Shown piece after piece: positions 1 through 6,084 of a DNA stretch of 6,084 nucleotides (position 1 is its first letter; every line of letters starts with the position of its first letter). Source of the DNA: Lachnospiraceae bacterium (GTDB lineage Bacteria; Bacillota; Clostridia; Lachnospirales; Lachnospiraceae); contig JAJBTR010000148.1 of assembly GCA_020860745.1 (NCBI GenBank), positions 2,712 through 8,795 on the forward strand, in the 5' to 3' direction. A program made the position numbers and the translations under genes. The notes beneath the pieces were generated by a model. It made no database searches, was not told the DNA's origin, and saw only the letters and a program-made list of their open reading frames with translations.

Positions 1-1
1 C

Positions 2-192
2 AGTCCGTAAGGTGTGAGCAGACCTACGGACGAAAAAACAGGAAAGTGAAAATAGTCCGTAGAGCGCGAGTGGAATTACGGACGAAGATACAAGAATATA
101 TAAAATAGTCCGTACGGTATGAGAGGACCTACGGACGAAAACACAGATAATTGTTTGAATAGTCCGTAGGATGCGAGTGAAACTACGGACGA
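2..192. repeat. Tandem hairpin repeat array (four intact 32-bp units, about 53-bp period)
   Basis: Four 32-bp units lie at 2-33, 54-85, 107-138 and 161-192, separated by A-rich linkers of 20, 21 and 22 bp. Each begins AGTCCGTA and ends TACGGACGA. The arms GTCCGTA and TACGGAC are invariant and inverted, so each unit can fold into a hairpin of at least 7 bp around a loop that always contains GAG. The interior varies but pairing is kept: units 1 and 3 add GGT/ACC pairs after one bulged base, unit 4 adds a G-C pair and unit 2 a G-T wobble. Units 1 and 3 resemble each other, as do units 2 and 4, giving an A-B-A-B order. The array reaches the window edge and may extend left. Its function is unknown. 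It could be a structured leader or spacer RNA, a protein-binding array, or a selfish intergenic repeat. Confidence 0.85.
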
Positions 193-213
193 TAGATCCG
201 GGAACTCGAGATC

Positions 214-291
214 GGTCCGTACAGCATAAAAAGAATAAGATTTGCGGCAAACTGGTATCAGCTTGTACGGTACAGAAAGAATAACAGGAAG
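214..291. repeat. Decayed copies of the hairpin repeat reaching the parC leader
   Basis: A fifth unit at 214-245 is in phase with the array. It keeps the left arm GTCCGTAC, but its interior and right arm have diverged, mostly by transitions relative to the unit at 107-138, and the within-unit hairpin is lost. A possible sixth unit at 260-291 keeps the 8-mer GTACGGTA in the same register as that unit. It matches only about half of its positions and is 46 bp rather than 53 bp from the fifth. CCGTACA at 217-223 can pair with TGTACGG at 264-270, so a longer hairpin could form across both. The fifth copy is well supported; the sixth is tentative. Confidence 0.5.
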
Positions 292-292
292 G
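286..292 (+). promoter_or_regulatory. Ribosome binding site that fixes the topoisomerase start
   Basis: AGGAAGG lies 9 bases before the ATG at 302 and is a good Shine-Dalgarno match. It favours ATG 302 over the in-frame TTG at 242, which would add 20 residues unlike the family and made of repeat-derived leader sequence. No convincing -35/-10 promoter pair is visible in 1-285, consistent with cotranscription from a gene further left, though a promoter inside the A-rich linkers cannot be excluded. Confidence 0.8.
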
Positions 293-301
293 AAATACAG
301 A

Positions 302-2542
302 ATGAGCAACACAGGAGAACAGATCTTTCAAACAGAATATTCCGAGATCATGCAGAAATCATACATCGACTACGCCATGAGCGTGATCGTGGCCCGGGCG
401 CTGCCGGACGTCCGGGACGGCTTGAAGCCGGTGCAGCGGCGGACACTGTATGACATGTATGAGCTTGGGATCCGCTATGACAAGCCCTACCGGAAGAGTG
501 CCCGTATCGTGGGCGATACGATGGGTAAGTATCATCCGCATGGGGACAGTTCCATCTATGGCGCTTTGGTGGTCATGGCGCAGGATTTCAAGTATGGTAT
601 GCCTCTGGTGGACGGCCACGGCAATTTCGGCTCCATTGAGGGGGACGGCGCGGCGGCGATGCGCTACACGGAGGCGCGTCTGCAGAAGATTACGCAGCAG
701 GCGTATCTGGCCGATCTGGATAAAGATGTGATTGACTTTATCCCGAATTTCGATGCGACGGAGAAGGAACCCTCTGTGTTGCCGGTGCGTATTCCGAATA
801 TCCTGGTTAACGGTGCGGAGGGTATTGCGGTCGGTATGGCGACCAGCATCCCGCCCCACAATCTGGGCGAGGTGATCGACGGTGTGATCGCTTATATGAA
901 GGATCCGGATATTACCACGGAGGAGATGCTGGAGATTATTCCGGGACCGGATTTTCCCACCGGCGGCATTGTCATCAACAAGGATGAGTTGAAAGATGTC
1001 TACGCGACGGGCAGCGGAAAAATCCGTCTGCGGGGCAAGGTGGAGATTGAGCTGATGAAGGGCGGCAAGGAGCGCATTGTCATCTCCGAAATACCCTATA
1101 CCATGATCGGCGCCAATATCGGCAAGTTTTTAAATGACGTGTACGGCCTGGTGGAGTCGAAAAAGACGACGGACATTGTGGATATTTCCAACCAGTCTTC
1201 CAAGGAGGGCATCCGTATTGTCATCGAATTGAAAAAGGGCGCGGACGCAGAGAATATCTGCAATCTTCTCTACAAAAAGACGCGCCTGGAGGATACGTTC
1301 GGCGTGAATATGCTGGCGGTGGCCGGCGGGCGGCCGGAGACCATGGGAATTGTCGATATCATTCGCTATAATGTGCAGTTCCAGTATGAGCTGGCTACCA
1401 GAAAATATACGACGCTGTTAAACAAAGAGCGGGAGAAACAGGAGATTCAGGAGGGATTGATCAAGGCTTGCGATGTGATCGATCTGATTATTGAGATCCT
1501 CCGCGGCAGTAAAAATGTGAAGCAGGCAAAAGCCTGTCTGGTGGAGGGTAAGACAGAGGGTATCAAGTTCCGCTCCAGGCTTTCCCAGAAGACGGCGTCC
1601 ATGCTGCATTTTACGGAACGCCAGGCGACGGCAATCCTGGAAATGCGTTTGTACAAGCTGATCGGCCTGGAGATTGAGGCGCTGATCAAAGAGCACGATG
1701 AGACTATGCGCAATATCGAGTTTTATGAGAAAGTGCTCGGCAGCCGGGCGGCGATGGCGAAGGTACTGATGAAGGAACTGAAAGAGTTCAGGAAAGAGTT
1801 TGCCGTTCCGCGGAAAACCGTGATTGAGAACGGAAAAGCTGCCGTCTATGAGGAGAAGAAACAGGAGGCGATTCCGGTGGTGGTCCTGATGGACCGCTTT
1901 GGCTATGTGAAGTCCATCGATCAGGCCACCTATGAGAGAAATAAGGAGGCAGCGGACGCGGAAAACCGGCAGGTGATTTTCTGCTTGAGCGACGATCGTC
2001 TGTGCCTGTTTACCGACATCGGTCAGATGCATCTGGTGAAGATGAGTGACGTTCCGTTCGGAAAGTTCCGTGACAAGGGAGTCCCGGTAGATAAAATCTG
2101 CAATTATTCCAGTGAGGCGGAGAGTATCGTGACGCTGCTGCCGCTGGCTGCCATGAAAGAACAGAAAGTCTTCTTTGTGACTGCTGCTTCCATGGTAAAA
2201 CGTGTGGAGGGCACGGAGTTTGACGTGGCAAAGCGGACGACGGTGGCGACGAAGCTGGCAGAGGGTGACCGGTTGATTTTTGCGGGAATTGTCCGGAAAG
2301 AAGATACGATTGTCATGCAGTCGAAGAAGAACTATTTCCTGCGCCTCGCGGCAGCGGATATCCCGGAGAAGAAAAAGAGCGCCATGGGCGTCCGGGGGAT
2401 GAAGCTGGCTGACGGGGATGAAGTGAATGCGGCATGGATCCTGGACGGGGAGAACAATCCGGTGATCAGCGTGAATGAGAAAGAGGTGGCGCTGAACCGC
2501 CTGCGGATCGGAAGTCGTGATACGAAGGGCGTAAAACGGTAG
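302..2542 (+). CDS. parC: DNA topoisomerase IV subunit A (ParC-like type IIA topoisomerase)
   Basis: This is the 746-residue DNA-breaking subunit of an ATP-dependent type IIA topoisomerase. With a ParE/GyrB-type ATPase partner it passes one duplex through another to decatenate or relax DNA in the cytoplasm. The numbering happens to match E. coli GyrA through the active site: R32, H78, H80, R121 and catalytic Y122 (TAC at 665-667) in the motif AAAMRYTEARL. GKYHPHGDSS marks the quinolone region, with S83 present and Gly at position 87 (GGC at 560-562). The tower and coiled-coil gate follow, with GIAVGMATSIPPHNL and IPGPDFPTGG conserved. The C-terminal beta-pinwheel begins near residue 524 and spans only about 220 residues, roughly four to five blades. 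No GyrA box (QRRGGKG type) is seen where one would expect it in the first blade, which argues for ParC rather than GyrA. The ParC/GyrA-like family is certain; the exact ParC assignment is inferred. The partner parE is expected upstream but lies outside the window. Confidence 0.9.
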   Translation: MSNTGEQIFQTEYSEIMQKSYIDYAMSVIVARALPDVRDGLKPVQRRTLYDMYELGIRYDKPYRKSARIVGDTMGKYHPHGDSSIYGALVVMAQDFKYGMPLVDGHGNFGSIEGDGAAAMRYTEARLQKITQQAYLADLDKDVIDFIPNFDATEKEPSVLPVRIPNILVNGAEGIAVGMATSIPPHNLGEVIDGVIAYMKDPDITTEEMLEIIPGPDFPTGGIVINKDELKDVYATGSGKIRLRGKVEIELMKGGKERIVISEIPYTMIGANIGKFLNDVYGLVESKKTTDIVDISNQSSKEGIRIVIELKKGADAENICNLLYKKTRLEDTFGVNMLAVAGGRPETMGIVDIIRYNVQFQYELATRKYTTLLNKEREKQEIQEGLIKACDVIDLIIEILRGSKNVKQAKACLVEGKTEGIKFRSRLSQKTASMLHFTERQATAILEMRLYKLIGLEIEALIKEHDETMRNIEFYEKVLGSRAAMAKVLMKELKEFRKEFAVPRKTVIENGKAAVYEEKKQEAIPVVVLMDRFGYVKSIDQATYERNKEAADAENRQVIFCLSDDRLCLFTDIGQMHLVKMSDVPFGKFRDKGVPVDKICNYSSEAESIVTLLPLAAMKEQKVFFVTAASMVKRVEGTEFDVAKRTTVATKLAEGDRLIFAGIVRKEDTIVMQSKKNYFLRLAAADIPEKKKSAMGVRGMKLADGDEVNAAWILDGENNPVISVNEKEVALNRLRIGSRDTKGVKR

Positions 2543-2679
2543 AAAATTTTGTGATGTAATTGCTTGCGCGCGAAATGCCGAAAAGCGGCGCTTTATTGAA
2601 AAACAATGTGAAAAGTAGATTGGCTTTGCGGTGACCAGCTGCAGAACGGACTTTTTAAGCAAAGTGTTATTACGGAGAA
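2543..2679. other. Intergenic spacer after parC, no gene seen
   Basis: This stretch between the parC stop codon and the strong stem-loop has no ORF with a ribosome binding site or recognisable product. The only structure I see is two small, mutually exclusive hairpins: GCCG/CGGC at 2577-2589, and AAAGC/GCTTT at 2582-2594, the latter followed by ATTG. Either is too weak to call a terminator. Confidence 0.5.
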
Positions 2680-2711
2680 GAGGGCACAGACAGAAAATAG
2701 TCTGTGCCCTC
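2680..2711. terminator. Perfect 12-bp stem-loop between convergent genes, probable bidirectional terminator
   Basis: GAGGGCACAGAC at 2680-2691 and GTCTGTGCCCTC at 2700-2711 are perfect inverted complements around an 8-base AGAAAATA loop. Its position about 140 bp after parC and its symmetry suggest termination or 3'-end protection for transcripts from both sides. It lacks a good T-tract on either strand: the plus side continues GTGTTGTCAT and the minus side TTCTCCGTAA. It may therefore be an RNA-stabilising hairpin or an inefficient terminator. The stem is certain; its role is inferred. Confidence 0.6.
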
Positions 2712-2730
2712 GTGTTGTCATGCGCAGGGG

Positions 2731-2882
2731 TGCGTAAGGAATATGACAGCAGTGCTGTCCACACCCCGCGCGGCGAGTATGAGGCAAAAGTCGCCTCCTG
2801 CTCGATTGCGTAAGGAGCAGGACAGCTGTGCTGTCTGCACCCCGCGCGGGTGGTATGGGGAAAAAGCCGCCGCCTGCCCGGC
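2731..2882. repeat. Two tandem copies of a 76-bp palindrome-rich repeat
   Basis: Copies at 2731-2806 and 2807-2882 align without gaps and are clearly similar. Both begin TGCGTAAGGA and share a GACAGC-n3-GCTGTC hairpin (2745-2759 and 2821-2835), then CACCCCGCGCGG (CCGCGCGG palindrome at 2766-2773; CCCGCGCGGG at 2841-2850). Copy 1 also has a GAGGC/GCCTC stem at 2781-2797. The second copy ends one base before the pyruvate carboxylase stop codon at 2883-2885. Short ORFs run through it, but the 76-bp period shifts the reading frame between copies and no start has a good ribosome binding site, so I regard it as non-coding. The layout suggests a dispersed REP-like intergenic element that may also act at the 3' end of the carboxylase mRNA. 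That is inference. Confidence 0.75.
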
Positions 2883-5800
2883 TTACTCGGCAGCTTCCTC
2901 TTTTTTGAGGTGGAAGGAAATCAGCAGATCATCCTGATGTACGGAGTCACCTTGCTGCACGTAAATCTTGTCCACGGTGCCGTCCACGGTGGAAACGACG
3001 GTGGTCTCCATCTTCATGGCCTCTACGGTCATCAGCGGCATATTCTTCGTGACGGCGTCGCCCTCTTTGACGAGAACCTTGCCCACGGTGCCGGGGATGG
3101 AAGATCCCAGATGCTGCGGGTTGTTCTTGTCGGCTTTCAGCTTGCTGTCGGCTTTGATTTCCAGTGTCTTATCCAGAATCTTGACGGTACGCAGCATACC
3201 GTTGACCGCAAAAGTCAGGACACGCATGCCGTTGACATCCGGATCGCTCATCTCCAGGTACTTGATGAGAAGCTGTTTGCCCTCGCCGATGTTCAGGTAA
3301 GTCTCCTCGTTTTTGCGGAGCCCGTAGAAGTATACATGGCTCTCCAGACGGGTCACGTCGTTGTACATCTCGAAGTGTTCACAGTAGTCCTCATACACTT
3401 TCGGGTAGAGAGCGTAGCTGATGGCTTTCTGCCGCATCACTCCATCCGATTTGTCGCCATAATTGAATTTCTCGATGAGGTGTTTCTTGATGGCGTCAAA
3501 GTCAGCCGGCGGCAGGGTCTTGCCGGGGCGGTCGGTGAGCGGCTCGATGTCCTTCAATACGATTTTCTGCAGCTCTTTCGGGAATCCACCGTAGGGCTGG
3601 CCCATCATGCCCTGGAAGTAAGACACCACGGAATCCGGGTAGGAGAGGTTGGCTCCCGCTGTCAGGATATTGTCTTTGGTCAGGTTGTTCTGGTACATAA
3701 AGATCGCCAGGTCGCCGACGGCCTTGGAGGTCGGTGTAACCTTTACAATGTTGCCCAGCAGATCATTGGCGTCTTTGTACAGTGCCTTGATATCCTCAAA
3801 GTCCTCCGGGGAACCCATCTCAGATACCTGGGCAAGCAGGTTGGAGTACTGTCCGCCGGGGATCTCATATTTGTAAATCTCAGCGTTGGGAGCTTTCATA
3901 TCGCTCTCGAACGGCGCATAAACCTTGCGGACACGGGCGTAGTAGCGGCTCAGCTCATCCAGCTCTTCAAAGTCAAGACCGGTGTCGCGCTCACTGCCGC
4001 GCAGCGCCTCTACGACAGCATTCATCGAGGGCTGGCTGGTCATGGAAGCCATGGACTCGATCGCCAGATCGGCGATGTCCACGCCCGCCTCCGCAGCCAT
4101 CAGCACCGTGCTGACACCGTTTCCGGTGGAGTCGTGGGTGTGGAGATGAACCGGTACATGGAGCTCCTGCTTCAGCGCGGTGACCAGTTCTCTGGCGGCC
4201 CGCGGTTTTAAGAGAGCAGCCATATCCTTGATGGCGATGATATGACATCCCTGCTTCTCCAGTTCCAGAGCCATCTTTATGTAATAATCCAGTGTGTATT
4301 TCGTCTCATCCGGGCTGGTGATATCGCCGGTGTAGCAGATAGTACCCTCGACAATCTTGCCGGTCTTTAGACATTCCTCGATGGGCATTTTCATATTTTC
4401 CACCCAGTTTAAGCTGTCAAAGACGCGGAAGACGTCGATGCCGTGCTCAGCGGATACTTCGATAAACTGTTTTACCACATTGTCCGGATAGTTGCTGTAG
4501 CCCACTGCGTTGGAGGCGCGCAGCAGCATCTGGATCAGTGTGTTCGGCATCCGTTCGCGTAAGAGCTCCAGCCGCTTCCAGGGGGATTCCTTCAGGAAAC
4601 GGTAAGCGGTATCGTAGGTAGCGCCGCCCCAGGCTTCCACGGAAAAGGCGTTCTGCATGAAAGCGTTGGTCGCATAAGCCGCGCCGCAGAGATCCTTGCT
4701 TCGCATCCGGGTGGCCATGAGGGACTGCTGTGCGTCGCGCATGGTGGTGTCGGTGACATACAGTTTTTTCTCGCCCAGGATCTTCTGGGTGAAGCCCGCC
4801 GCGCCCAGCTTCAGAAATTCATCCCTGGCGCCGTAGATGGGTTTCGTCTTGTCGTAGACAGGCAGGACGCGGTTCTCATACTGCGGTTTCTCGCCGGTGG
4901 TGGAGTTGACAATTTTGTCGCCCAGGAATTCGATAATCTTGGTGGCGCGGTCCTGGCTGATGTTCAGGTCGAACAGTTCCGGCGTCTCCTCAATAAATGT
5001 GGTGTAACACTTTCCGCTGATAAAAGTGGGGTGATTCAATACGTTGATCAAAAACGGGATGTTCGTCTTGACACCGCGGATACGCATCTCGCGGAGTGCA
5101 CGGACAGATTTGCGCACAGCGCCTGCAAAGGTCCGATCCATGGAAATCGCTTTCACCAGGAGGCTGTCATAGAACGGGGAGATGATCGCGCCGGTGTAGG
5201 CGTTTCCTCCGTCTAAGCGGATGCCGTTTCCGGAACCCGAGCGGTAGACGTTGATCTCACCGGTGTCCGGGAGGAAGTTGTTGGCCGGATCCTCCGTGGT
5301 GACACGGGTCTGGATGGAGTAGCCGATGCACTGGATGTCGTCCTGGGACGCAATGCCGATCTCCTGGGAATCCAGAGGGTAGCCCTCCGCCACCAGAATC
5401 TGGGACTGCACCAGGTCGATATTTGTGACCATCTCACTGACCGTGTGCTCCACCTGGATACGGGGGTTCATCTCGATGAAGTAGGGATTGTTGTCCTGGT
5501 CCACAAGAAATTCCAGTGTTCCGGCGTTGCGGTAGCCGACATTTTTGGACAGGCGGATGGCCGCGTCAAAAATAATCTGCCGGGTCTCGTCCGGAATGGA
5601 GAAAGCAGGAGCGTACTCGACCACCTTCTGGTGCCGCCGCTGCACGGAGCAGTCACGGTCGAAGAGGTGTACCACGTTGCCGTAGTTGTCGCCGAGGACC
5701 TGTACTTCAATGTGCTTCGGCCCGCGCAGATACTTTTCGATGAAAATTTTGTCATCGCCGAACGCTTTCTTGGATTCGTTCTTTGCCTCGTTAAACTCTT

Positions 5801-6084
5801 TTTCCAGGTCTTCCATGCGGTCCACAATACGCATGCCGCGCCCGCCGCCGCCGTTGGAGGCTTTCAGCATGATGGGGAAACCGACCATCTCAGCGACCTT
5901 TTTCGCGGTCTCTGTATCCTTGATGGCGTAGTCCACACCGGGAATGATGGGGACATTGGCTTCAATTGCCATTTTCTTGGAGGAAATCTTGTCGCCCATG
6001 GCGTTCATGATATCGCTGGAAGGTCCGATGAAGATGATGCCGTTCTTCTCACAGGCATCCACAAACTCGGGATTCTCAGAGAGA
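2883..6084 (-). CDS. pyc: Pyruvate carboxylase, N-terminus cut by the window edge
   Basis: This biotin enzyme converts pyruvate, bicarbonate and ATP to oxaloacetate in the cytoplasm (anaplerosis). Numbering is from the in-frame GTG at 6060-6062, which is internal: the frame stays open to the edge with family-like residues LSENPEF, so roughly 80-90 N-terminal residues are missing. Biotin carboxylase comes first (to about 380): glycine-rich ATP-grasp loop KASNGGGGRGMR (67-78), RDCSVQRRHQKVVE (136-149) and EMNPRIQVEH (197-206). Carboxyltransferase follows from about 432: DTTMRDAQQS (438-447), the lysine expected to be carboxylated at K612 in IKDMA, and metal-ligand histidines H641 and H643 in HLHTHDSTGNG. 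A conserved PC/OadA C-terminal region lies around 715-910. The biotinyl domain (about 985-1053) carries VEAMKMET with biotinyl-lysine K1017 (codon 3012-3014). All three activities on one chain and a total near 1150 residues indicate the full-length single-chain enzyme rather than an OadA subunit. The family usual has His where Q445 stands. Confidence 0.96.
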   Translation of the reverse strand, partial: LSENPEFVDACEKNGIIFIGPSSDIMNAMGDKISSKKMAIEANVPIIPGVDYAIKDTETAKKVAEMVGFPIMLKASNGGGGRGMRIVDRMEDLEKEFNEAKNESKKAFGDDKIFIEKYLRGPKHIEVQVLGDNYGNVVHLFDRDCSVQRRHQKVVEYAPAFSIPDETRQIIFDAAIRLSKNVGYRNAGTLEFLVDQDNNPYFIEMNPRIQVEHTVSEMVTNIDLVQSQILVAEGYPLDSQEIGIASQDDIQCIGYSIQTRVTTEDPANNFLPDTGEINVYRSGSGNGIRLDGGNAYTGAIISPFYDSLLVKAISMDRTFAGAVRKSVRALREMRIRGVKTNIPFLINVLNHPTFISGKCYTTFIEETPELFDLNISQDRATKIIEFLGDKIVNSTTGEKPQYENRVLPVYDKTKPIYGARDEFLKLGAAGFTQKILGEKKLYVTDTTMRDAQQSLMATRMRSKDLCGAAYATNAFMQNAFSVEAWGGATYDTAYRFLKESPWKRLELLRERMPNTLIQMLLRASNAVGYSNYPDNVVKQFIEVSAEHGIDVFRVFDSLNWVENMKMPIEECLKTGKIVEGTICYTGDITSPDETKYTLDYYIKMALELEKQGCHIIAIKDMAALLKPRAARELVTALKQELHVPVHLHTHDSTGNGVSTVLMAAEAGVDIADLAIESMASMTSQPSMNAVVEALRGSERDTGLDFEELDELSRYYARVRKVYAPFESDMKAPNAEIYKYEIPGGQYSNLLAQVSEMGSPEDFEDIKALYKDANDLLGNIVKVTPTSKAVGDLAIFMYQNNLTKDNILTAGANLSYPDSVVSYFQGMMGQPYGGFPKELQKIVLKDIEPLTDRPGKTLPPADFDAIKKHLIEKFNYGDKSDGVMRQKAISYALYPKVYEDYCEHFEMYNDVTRLESHVYFYGLRKNEETYLNIGEGKQLLIKYLEMSDPDVNGMRVLTFAVNGMLRTVKILDKTLEIKADSKLKADKNNPQHLGSSIPGTVGKVLVKEGDAVTKNMPLMTVEAMKMETTVVSTVDGTVDKIYVQQGDSVHQDDLLISFHLKKEEAAE

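Noticed and set aside
2..245. Possible CRISPR array (32-bp repeats, about 21-bp spacers)
   Set aside because: The repeats differ inside every copy, the linkers are short, A-rich and alike rather than unique, and no cas gene is visible.
242..271. Possible promoter TTGCGG with TACGGT 18 bp downstream
   Set aside because: The -10 match is poor and overlaps the suspected decayed repeat copy; not strong enough to annotate.
242..301. Upstream TTG start giving a 766-residue topoisomerase
   Set aside because: ATG 302 has a strong ribosome binding site at proper spacing and gives numbering that matches GyrA; the extra 20 residues derive from repeat-like leader DNA.
2671..2676. TACGGA as a remnant of the left hairpin array
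   Set aside because: It is a single 6-mer with no matching TCCGTA arm nearby, so chance is enough.
1418..2764. 448-residue minus-strand ORF opposite parC
   Set aside because: It lies antisense to a clearly conserved gene, has no recognisable domain, and its composition (His, Leu, Arg rich) is typical of a shadow frame.
2704..2937. 77-residue ORF across the 76-bp repeats
   Set aside because: It is repeat-derived and runs into the antisense of the carboxylase gene. The frame is not kept between the two copies and there is no Shine-Dalgarno sequence.
2850..4211. 453-residue plus-strand ORF opposite pyruvate carboxylase
   Set aside because: It is antisense to conserved carboxylase sequence including the biotin motif, and shows no domain or ribosome binding site of its own.
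6060..6062. GTG as the pyruvate carboxylase start
   Set aside because: The frame stays open upstream to the window edge with family-like residues, and the biotin carboxylase N-terminal lobe would be missing.

Overview
The window looks like chromosomal core sequence from an anaerobic Firmicute of class Clostridia, most likely Lachnospiraceae. This is inferred from the protein style of its two large genes, AGGAAGG-type ribosome binding, moderately high GC in the coding regions, and A-rich or repeat-rich intergenic DNA. I recognise no mobile-element gene, tRNA, rRNA or CRISPR array.

Layout. Positions 1-301 are non-coding. They hold an array of hairpin-forming tandem repeats that starts at the left window edge and decays towards the ribosome binding site of the first gene. 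Positions 302-2542 (+) encode a type IIA topoisomerase A subunit, best called ParC-like (topoisomerase IV subunit A). It has a complete catalytic core and a short C-terminal domain without a GyrA box. Positions 2543-2882 form a convergent intergenic region with a perfect 12-bp stem-loop and two tandem copies of a second, unrelated, 76-bp palindrome-rich repeat. Positions 2883-6084 (-) encode a pyruvate carboxylase whose C-terminus is complete and whose N-terminus lies beyond the right edge.

The two genes converge and have no functional link: one separates and relaxes DNA during replication, the other makes oxaloacetate from pyruvate. The topoisomerase gene probably follows its partner parE to the left, but parE is not visible. 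The most unusual material is the intergenic repeats. The left array has an alternating A-B-A-B substructure and self-complementary arms that could also pair between neighbouring units. The right repeat is a tandem pair ending exactly at the pyruvate carboxylase stop codon. I find no evidence for a new multi-gene system; the two repeat families are the only candidates for undescribed biology.
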